Origin: Bigelowiella natans CCMP2755
Taxonomy: Eukaryota; Cercozoa; Chlorarachniophyceae
Direction of reading: 5' to 3'
Assembly (NCBI GenBank): GCA_000320545.1
Contig: ADNK01001491.1
Location: forward strand, 1 to 40,124
Length of the DNA stretch: 40,124 nt
Shown here piece by piece: positions 32,681 through 40,124 of this stretch. The translations under genes were made by a program, and so were the position numbers. Under the pieces are notes generated by a model. The model saw only the letters and a program-made list of their open reading frames with translations, ran no database searches and had not been told where the DNA came from. The stretch's first letter is position 1. Every line of letters starts with the position of its first letter.

Positions 32681-33197
32681 CTGCGACAACGACAAAGGAA
32701 CTATTGCGCTAGACGAAAGCCGCTACTTCCACATGCGCAGGGCCCTTGTGGTGTTACGACCCACTTTGAATGTTGTCGTAGAAACAAAAAAGAAGGAAGA
32801 AAAGAAAAGAGAGACCAGGCGTTTCCATCGTGCAGGACAAAATTTAAGCATGATATATCCTAGATGCATCCTCTGACAACAGCATTCATGCTGCCATCGT
32901 GCTATCATACCCAGATCGAGATGAGGTTGTCTGCATAAAGATTTGGATGTTTTCGGTTAATTTTTCTCCCCTTGCGCCAATGAATCTACTCATCGGCAAA
33001 GAAACCCTACGTAAAATACGTCGGATTTTGGTGCTGCGCAAAGGAAGATTTCCCACGAGTAGGTTTACCCAGGATTTGCACTGAACAAGTAATTGAAAAT
33101 GAGTTAATTTGCTTGTCGCATCCTGGAAATCCAAATGAAATCGCACCAAGTCACAAAAATCAGCACAAACAGCCGACAGCGGTGGAGCTTCGGAACA
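32681..33197. promoter_or_regulatory. Divergent upstream region of the gelsolin and RRM genes
   Basis: This contains one copy of the ~50-bp motif shared with 36152-36207. Minus-strand frames opposite the gelsolin exon are shadows. No other element was identified. Confidence 0.4.
32939..32992 (+). promoter_or_regulatory. Shared divergent-promoter motif, copy A
   Basis: AGATTTGGATGTTTTCGG, an AT-rich spacer, then CCCCTTGCGCCAAT and a CTACTCAT-like end. Copy B at 36152-36207 is about 80% identical in inverted orientation. It may be a shared regulatory block or relics of one short repeat. Confidence 0.6.
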
Positions 33198-34533
33198 ATG
33201 GGCGACGATGGGAACAAGACTGCAAAATGGCGGGACACAAACATGGCGCTCTTCGGCAGTGATTTGGAAAAAAAAATCAAAGCTGCAGCTGCCATGGATG
33301 AACCTGCATGGAAGCAGGCTGGACAAAAAGTTGGCCTGCAGATCTGGCGGATCGAAAAGTTTCACGTCGTTGAGTGGCCATCTCAAAAGAAGGGACAATT
33401 CCACGTTGGCGATTCCTATATCATGCTCAACACGTACAAGAAAAAGTCTCGAAAGAATTCCGGAAATGAAGCTCTAGCATGGGTCTGCCGAGTCAGTGTT
33501 TGTGCAAATGGGGATGAGAAGGGTAGGGGTTCGATGAATCCTTGTGAGTATACGTGAGAGAGTTTTGCTCAAACTACAAAATCGTTATCACTCACACAAA
33601 ACCAAATGTGTCACATGTAAGGATGTCCATTTCTGGATCGGGTCTCAGTCAACGGCAGACGAATATGGCACCGCAGCTTACAAGACAGTCGAGCTTGACC
33701 ACCTGCTGAGCGACAAAGCTCACCAGCATCGAGAAACGGAGGGCCGGGAATCAAAGCTATTTCGCTCTTACTTTACAGGCCACAACCGACTTCGCTATCT
33801 TTCTGGGGGGATCGAGACCGGTTTCAACCACGTAGAGGAGAAAAAGGTGAAACCAAGGTTGTATAGAATTAAGGGACTGCGCGGGCACATCTCACTTAAG
33901 GAGGTCCCAATGACCAAGTCCTCCTTGAACGACGGCGACGTGTTCATTCTTGACAAAGGCGATTCCATCGTTCAATGGAATGGTTGTAAATCAAACACCT
34001 CGGAAAAACGTCAGGGAGGGGAATTCATCCGAGACGTCAAAGACTCACGTGGTGGTAAACCCATGATCGCCATAATTGATCAAACAGCCCCAGGGCAAGA
34101 GTCTAATGAGGCAGAGTTCTGGGACATGCTAGGAAATAAGGGGAAGATTCAAAGTGCTCGTCGGGGAGGCAATGATGCGGATGAACATGATTTCACGCCT
34201 CAGCTATGGAGGATACGCGAAGTCGGTGGTGGGAAGATCACATGGCAGAAGATGGCAGAACAAAAGAAAATCGAACGAGCTCGTTTTGCTTCTCAGGATG
34301 TTTTCATACTCGATGTTGGATTTCATGCATTCGTGTGGGTGGGGATGAAATCCTCCGCAACAGAGAAGGCCTCTGGAATGCGTTATGCAGATCACTATCT
34401 AGAAAAAAATGGACGTCCTCCAACTATTCCGATATCAAGGATACGTGAGGGAAGCAAAAGGAAGAACCACGACTTTGAGAAATACCTTAACGATGATCCA
34501 ATTCCTACTGCTTGTGCGTGCATAATTTTGTGA
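33198..34533 (+). CDS. Gelsolin-family actin-severing protein (severin-like) with CaaX end
   Basis: Gelsolin-type proteins sever and cap actin filaments in response to calcium. Exons 33198-33482 and 33622-34533 join in phase to 398 aa, the size of three-repeat severin/fragmin. Repeat 1 has LQIWRIEKFHVVEWP, GDSYIMLNTY and DVHFWIGSQSTADEYGTAAY. Repeat 2 has RLYRIKGLRGHISLKEVP and GDVFILDKGDSIVQWNG. Repeat 3 has QLWRIREVGGGKITWQKM and DVFILDVGFHAFVWVG. The start is the ATG at 33198, whose peptide runs directly into the N-terminal helix typical of severins. The protein ends ...TACACIIL. CIIL fits the CaaX prenylation box with Leu favouring geranylgeranylation, and a second Cys two residues upstream could be palmitoylated. 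No severin I know ends this way, so membrane attachment is a novel inference. Confidence 0.95.
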
Positions 34534-35173
34534 ATGCTAGTTCAATGATCAATCGCCGTCGCTGAAAATGAATGTTTTCCCATGCACACTACTAGACTAG
34601 TAGCATGGCCTGCAGTGCATTTTCATACATGTTCTTCGCATTGTATGTGCCTCTCAATTGCAAATACGTTGTGCATGTTGCATGTGTTGTCTCCATTTTG
34701 CGTCTGTAGTGTGCAGCTGCACTTTCACATGAGACCGATGCAGTGGATAAAATCATGTTCTCACTCAGAGCTAGAGAGGCACAACTAGACAACATAAGTG
34801 CGGCTGATGTTTTCAATAATTATTCTAATGTCTAGATGTGGCTCTGCCGGCCGCAGCATCAATTTGTGCTTGTTGTTTTTCAGCCAATGTGTAGATGTGT
34901 CTGAGCACGTTTGTGCGCACGTTTGCACTAGCGCTAGTGCTTGCACACGACGTGGACATTTCAGCATGAAAAATGTGCTGGTCACTGACACACGCAGAAA
35001 AGTTAAATCATTGTGCATAGAAGACACGTATTGGTTTAGCGTGGTTCATTGGTCCTATCTATTTAGATTGCAGAAACAAACAGATACCTAGGGATACAAC
35101 ATAATGAGCACTGTAGACGCTGCATACCATATCATAGTGTCCGAGACAATCACCCATGTGCAGCATTTAGTGA
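34534..35173. other. Convergent intergenic gap, CTAG-rich
   Basis: This lies between the 3' ends of the gelsolin (+) and the unrecognised minus-strand gene. About nine CTAG words occur, among them GCACTAGCGCTAGTGC, a perfect palindrome near 34925-34940. No gene is supported. Confidence 0.6.
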
Positions 35174-35973
35174 TTATTGTTTTTCTATACAACGAGTGCA
35201 TTCTGTCATTTTACGCCATAGCATCTTCCCATCCTTCCTTTTGAGCCTCACCCTTTCCCCCGTTTTTTTTACGCACTCCATTTTCACCCCTTCACACAGC
35301 ACCAGGCCGCCCTCCACCAACCACGCTGGGCCACTTTCTCCCGTCTTTTGGTCTACCGCACAATGCTCAGCTTCCGTCGCTTTGGAACGGTGCACCTCGA
35401 ACACGGAGTCCGCGACCAATGCCTTTCCCTCAGTAGACCGAACCCACTGGCATGCTGCTAGTAGCCCGCTGCGATTGTGAGCCTGGATCTCCAGGCCATG
35501 CATCGAGCCTTCTCTCAGGCCTACGGTGGCTTCTAGTGTCTGTCTTCCAAGCTTGCACCCACAGTGCAACGTTGGGTTGAATCTGCGAAAGGGAGGGTGG
35601 GATACGATGTGATACGAAATCACATATGAGTACACACATGTGCAGACGCATCACGAGACATACAAATCTAAACCCACCGAACTGCCTGGACGCAAAATCT
35701 CGATCCGGTCATCTTCTTCCCATCTCCGTCTTCCATCTTCAGACTAAGATGAATCGGAACCCTCGCAGATGTAAAGGGGGTGCTCTTTCTCCCAGCATGA
35801 AACTCCACGTCCTTTTCCCACGCCGACAAAGGGACAACTCTGGCTTTAACGCCAAACCCCATCGCCTTTACCGCTTGTTTAAGCCCGTCATCATCAATTG
35901 GAAGACTAGTATCTATCGTAAATACTATTCCCGGAAGCTCTGGCTTGTTAAGGTCCACCCCTTTGACCTCCAT
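35174..35973 (-). CDS. Hypothetical protein, two exons
   Basis: Exons 35973-35678 and 35582-35174 join in phase across a GTGGGT...CAG intron to give 234 aa. I do not recognise the family. The N-terminal half has ordinary globular composition (LPGIVFTIDTSLPIDDDGLK, then VPIHLSLKMEDGDG). The second exon has several Cys (HCGCKLG, LLAACQW, EHCAV, LVLCEG, MECVKK) and a basic C terminus ending in CTRCIEKQ. There is no signal peptide or membrane segment. The start is the ATG at 35973. The gene is divergent from the methyltransferase and shares its upstream gap, which contains the motif also found beside the gelsolin and RRM genes. Confidence 0.7.
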
Positions 35974-36453
35974 AGTTCATTGATTTTTGCTCAGAAGCGT
36001 TGACTTACCTGGGACCAATTCGAATCCCTAGTGTTTGGCAGCTTTGGTGTTCTAATTGTACACAGCTGTTTGCCGCGCACGCCGTACGCAAGAATCGAAA
36101 GCAATGTTGCTGATGGCGAGGACGGGGTGGCACCTCGGGCCTCTTCCAGATATGTGTAAATTTATTGGCGCAAGGGGAAAATATATATACCGAAAACATC
36201 CAAATCTGTTTGCAAGTATCTTTCCGAACGAAAGGGAGTTTTGCCTTCTATATCGCACCTGGGAAGAGATTTCGCGAAACAAATATGCCCTGAAAACTTC
36301 TAAGTAGAGTATCAATATCGAGCGAACTTTTGTGAGTCGAACCCCAGGCCATTTCCACCTATTTGTAAGGGGGAAATCGATTTTTGTCGCATTTTCCCCC
36401 GGACCATCGGATCGTGGTGCTCACCACAAATTCCATCGACGACCGCTCCTTCG
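35974..36453. promoter_or_regulatory. Divergent upstream region of the methyltransferase and hypothetical genes
   Basis: This interval holds copy B of the shared ~50-bp motif in inverted orientation. Short frames on both strands are not supported. Confidence 0.4.
36152..36207 (-). promoter_or_regulatory. Shared divergent-promoter motif, copy B
   Basis: On the minus strand it reads AGATTTGGATGTTTTCGG, a TA-rich spacer, then CCCCTTGCGCCAAT and a TTTACACAT-like end, matching copy A at 32939-32992. Confidence 0.6.
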
Positions 36454-37202
36454 ATGCCTAGCAACAATGGAAACCTCAAGCACTCGTCTGATGAATACAA
36501 GGACCAATTCGAGGCGTCTTATGACGTCGCAGCTCGGAATGTGGAACTGAGGCGGCCATTGTTTGTGGCAAGGATCCTGCAGAAGCGTCTAGGCTACACG
36601 GCGCAGGAGCTCGATGTCATTGGCCAGGACGTTCGGACGATGCAAGGGACCGGAAATCCGCACAAGCTTGCAAAGATTAAAGCCGGGGGTACGCACACTT
36701 AATGACGAAGAACGATGAGATGTTTGCTTTGTAGCTGTTGTTGTTGCTGCTGCTGCTGTTGGTACTGCTGCTGTTGGTACATGATCGATCGAGCATTCCA
36801 CTGCGGCGAGGCTATCTCCCTCAACTGCCCACGACGACTGAATTTCATTGCGTTAGAAACCGTACTGGATCTTGGGAGCGGGCTCGGCGCAGACGCATTT
36901 CTTGCTGCGCACAGCGTCGGGCAGGACGGGAGAGTCTTCGGACTAGACCTGTCTCAGGAGCACGTATCACAGGCACAACACCGTGCGGAAGAGCGCGGCG
37001 TGGGCAATATTGTGCGATTTGTGCGCGGCGACATGGAACATATCCCTCTTCCTGACTCGTCCGTGGACTGTGTCATCTCCAACGGCGGGTTCTGCCTGGT
37101 TCCCAACAAGCCGCTTGCATTCCAGGTTGGTTGGCACACCATCATCTAACTATCCATCAGATGAATCATAAGAGGGAAAGGAGAGATGGGAAGAGAGAGA
37201 GG

Positions 37203-37250
<48 letters not shown>

Positions 37251-38137
37251 CCAAAATCACGCTCTGACCTACAAATGAATTCCAAAAGGAGGTCTCACGA
37301 GTACTGAAACCGGGGGGACGAATGTCGATCGCGTGCACGACTCTGCGTCAGCCATTGCCGTCACCCGATACGCACGGCCCATGGCCGGCGTGTATGGAGG
37401 TGTTTCTCCCCCTCCCCTCCGTGAATGCAGTAGTGCAGGCAGCTGGCTTCAGCTCGGCGTTGGTTGACCTTTCGGATGCATCGATGGACAAATGGGACAT
37501 GTCAGATGACGAGCTTGTAACGGAGATCGCTCGGGATGACTCCGGCGAGGAATTCGCGTGCTCGCATGCCAGGAAAGCTGCAGAGCGTAGGGCAAGGGCA
37601 AAGTTAGATGCCGCTGTCGCTGCCCGGGAGGAGGCGGAGGCTAGACTACTGGCCGCGCAAGGGGAAGGTCTGCAGCCCGCTGATGCCGCAGAGAGGCAAG
37701 AAAACCTCGGACTCATACACTGGGGAGATCCTGAATACCAGCATCTGGAGCAATACGACATGAATTCGCTATGTGCTCGTGTTGTTATCTATGCGGAGAA
37801 GCAGCAGCAGCACCAGCAGCAGCAACAAACACCTCAGACGACGTCGAACCTGTCCTCGCCGTCCCTGCAGCCTTCCTTCAAATCCGCCTCAGCCTCCGCA
37901 GCTGTGGACGAATCAAGCTCATTTTCATATCTTCAAGATAACCTTGCGACCTGTGGTAGTAGCAGTCGCCGCGACCAAGGCACAAACTCACATCTCCTCG
38001 GGTTCGGCGCAGCTTTCTGCTGCGCCGCAGCTGCAGCATCGATTTCAAGCAGGAGAAGAAGACTTCGCGCTGCTGCATCGAGCAAGGTATACGGTCGCTT
38101 TGTCACGGCGTTCTCTCGCCTCTTCCGGAAATTGTAG
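36454..38137 (+). CDS. SAM-dependent methyltransferase, AS3MT-like
   Basis: Exons 36454-36688, 36857-37125 and 37289-38137 join in phase to 450 aa. The class I fold resembles arsenite methyltransferase. The lead-in GTGNPHKLAKIKAGE is followed by SAM motif I VLDLGSGLGADAFLAA, motif II GRVFGLDLS, VRFVRGDMEHIPLPDSSVDC and EVSRVLKPGGRMSIA. In arsenic methylators the segment after VDxVISN carries a catalytic Cys; here it reads SNGGFC, with Gly in that place, so arsenic may not be the substrate. A ~200-residue tail follows with an Ala/Glu-rich helix (RKAAERRARAKLDAAVAARE), a Gln/His run, a Ser-rich stretch and a basic amphipathic end VYGRFVTAFSRLFRKL that might bind membranes. The second intron contains a long (GA)n tract. 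Confidence 0.9.
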
Positions 38138-38713
38138 GCATGTATCTATATGTACGAAACAATCGAGACAGGACCCCGCCTTGCGCAGCAGTACGTGTCT
38201 GCTTCGGTCTTTTTAGCATGCAATGTGTACACATACGAAGATCTACTTAACACAGCACTAGAGCACGCTAACAATTATTCAAACGCCTAGGTACTGCGAC
38301 GCTGTCGTGTGCATACATGCTCGCATCTAGCTAGGCATGCATCGAATATCTACAACTCAGAGCCCGAGCAATCTGTAAAACTAGTGTACACTTTGTTGAC
38401 TACAAAAGCGTCGTCGTCGTACGTGCAAGAACCAGTGCTTGCTGTATTCAATGTCGCCTCGCTTAAGGGCCACACTGGCACCGTGAATACTATCGCTTTT
38501 GTCATAAAATTATTCGGTATTGTTACAACGATGGCGCATTTGCGCAACGCGCGCGGGTGTGTGCATGACGCGACCGATCTTAAGCGTCGAACCTCATGCT
38601 AATAATGCATGATTGGATGATTGATCGGAATGTTTGCAACAGCACTAGGCCCCTCTGCCTTCATTTACATGACATGAGCCACCAATCTAGAAATGCGCGC
38701 TCCGCTACAACAC

Positions 38714-38773
<60 letters not shown>

Positions 38774-38911
38774 CCGAATATGTCATCATCATCACCATAG
38801 TTTCTTTTAATACAGGGAGACTTTCGGAGCACATTTCTCACGCTTTCTACTTCATTGGTATTACGGATGCATAAATGACGACGTCACCCCACATGTAGTA
38901 CCTCGATGATC
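38138..38911. other. 3'-flanking gap, CTAG-rich, with microsatellite
   Basis: About seven CTAG words lie between 38138 and 38700, matching the convergent gaps elsewhere. A (TA)n(TG)n microsatellite follows at about 38715-38772. The composition hints that the next gene is on the minus strand. Confidence 0.5.
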
Positions 38912-38955
38912 TCACTTCAAGAACGGGTCATCGATCTCCAATTTTCGCGCGAGAG
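38912..38955 (-). CDS. Possible terminal exon of an unidentified minus-strand gene
   Basis: Directly after an acceptor-like CAACACAG (complement of 38956-38963), the frame reads LARKLEIDDPFLK and a stop. About 39190-39285 on the same strand has an open stretch (LWNNNATFIVHPSLIALH) flanked by TTCTTAG and a GTAGTT or GTAACC donor. Phases between these pieces could not be reconciled, so the gene is only suspected. Confidence 0.3.
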
Positions 38956-38963
38956 CTGTGTTG

Positions 38964-38985
38964 CACAGCACACGTAAATTCCAGG

Positions 38986-39038
<53 letters not shown>

Positions 39039-40124
39039 AAGAGAGGGAGAGGAGAGAGAAGAGAGACGTATACACTACACGTGATCTGAGCTTAAAATAT
39101 CGAAATCGAAGCAAATGAGGTGGTTGCAAGTAGGGTAGGGATGATTCCTCTTTAAAACCAAACCTTGCGTGCCTTTGAGCGGGGTTACGCCAATCTCCGC
39201 CAACTACGAGTATGTAACGCAATCAAGGAAGGATGCACAATGAACGTCGCATTATTATTCCAGAGACTAAGAAGGCCCAGCAAGCTTTCTCAAGTGTGTG
39301 TTGCAGTAGTATAGATTCTAGAGTGTAAAGCGTAAGGAAAAAACGCGTAAAGGCCACCTGTCGAATCACAGCTTCGGCCCTCTGAGATGACCCCAAACGG
39401 TAATACCTACGAAGCAAACGATGCGTCATTAGATCTCCAAAGGTCATTTCATACAAACAAAAAGACATGCGTGTAAAATAACCCCCCCCCCCCCCCCCCG
39501 CCCCCCCTCCTATTCACACGCACATCCACACAGACACACGACGAACGTGCGCACACGTATGCATATGCCATGCATGATACTCCTCATAAGATCAAACGCC
39601 CTCTCAATCTGAAACACGCACACACACACACACACACAGACACATACACACACATACACGCGCGCGCGCGCGCACACACACACAAACACGCCGTCCGTCC
39701 CCGCTCGTACGCACAACGCACGCACCCATACGCTGCGGATTGGAAAGCACGGGAAACAAGGAGCTCATGCTTGTTCAAGAAAGCTTCCAGTGATGATGGC
39801 GAGGGGAATGATTCATCGCCGGGGGGGGAAGAGGAAAGCAGCGGTAGTGACAACGACGATACAAACGACGAATCCATCTTCGACTCGTCCCCGACTGACA
39901 CGAAAGCCACAACAGAAGTCAGGGAATGCATCGGCGGGGGATGAATACTTGGGTGTGCGCACCTCCACCCCTCCACTCGGTGTCATTAGAATAGAACTCC
40001 GACACGTCCATCATGCTCTCCCTTCTCTGGAGAGGGGGGGGGGGGGGGAGAGAGAGAGAGAGAGAGAGAAGAGACAATGCATTCAATCCCATGTCAGGGT
40101 CAGTGACCTATGGCACTCACGCGA
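38964..40124. other. Right-edge region with microsatellites and unresolved exons
   Basis: Simple repeats include (CA)n(GA)n at 38988-39040, poly-C at 39481-39500, (CA)n and (GC)n at 39617-39690, and poly-G with (GA)n at 40033-40070. A Ser/Asp-rich frame on the plus strand (about 39777-39942) and an opposing frame on the minus strand are both open, so coding cannot be assigned. Short splice-bordered pieces at 39372-39399 (+) have no family support. Confidence 0.4.

Noticed and set aside
32886-33404. 172-aa minus-strand frame
   Set aside because: It is antisense to the first gelsolin exon and its upstream region; no family features.
39570-39944. Plus-strand frame with a Ser/Asp/Glu-rich C-terminal half
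   Set aside because: The first half is translated (CA)n and (GC)n repeats, no upstream exon could be joined, and other frames of the same stretch are equally open.

Overview
The window is nuclear DNA of a unicellular eukaryote, probably an alga or other protist. It carries intron-rich genes with GT-AG introns and very small exons (down to 16 nt), a nucleus-encoded mitochondrial ribosomal protein, a replication-dependent-type histone H2B, many dinucleotide microsatellites, and two classes of eukaryotic transposon. A chlorarachniophyte or similar lineage would fit, but the sequence alone does not settle the organism.

Layout, left to right: 3' part of a thiolase gene (+, 707-1963); a C2H2 zinc-finger gene (-, 2735-4052); a repeat-rich divergent interval with 178-bp tandem repeats; a Gln/Ala-rich gene (+, 5824-6437); a ~5.8-kb PIF/Harbinger-like DNA transposon (7206-13033) with inverted ends, a frameshifted transposase, an oppositely oriented second ORF split by one stop, and an initiator-tRNA-like gene with anticodon CAC; a 15-exon Ser/Thr kinase (+, 13260-16946); histone H2B (-, 18149-18514); a dual-specificity phosphatase (+, 19208-21670); mitochondrial uL11 (-, 22830-23783); a full-length Ty3/gypsy retrotransposon with identical 326-bp LTRs (24225-29940, coding on -); an RRM protein (-, 30680-32303 and probably further upstream); a three-repeat gelsolin/severin ending in a CaaX box (+, 33198-34533); an unrecognised two-exon gene (-, 35174-35973); an AS3MT-like methyltransferase (+, 36454-38137); and weak signs of another minus-strand gene near 38.9-39.4 kb.

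Gene models were assembled by hand: each exon join was accepted only where GT/AG borders and codon phase agreed and the peptide continued a recognisable family or an open frame. Genes mostly alternate in strand, so the window falls into divergent (promoter-promoter) and convergent (3'-3') gaps. The convergent gaps share a distinctive composition: CTAG is several times more frequent there than chance or than in coding and transposon DNA. Two divergent gaps (RRM/gelsolin and unknown/methyltransferase) share a ~50-bp motif. Microsatellites lie mainly inside introns, often just upstream of the 3' splice site. The genes do not form one pathway; this is an ordinary housekeeping neighbourhood invaded by two mobile elements.
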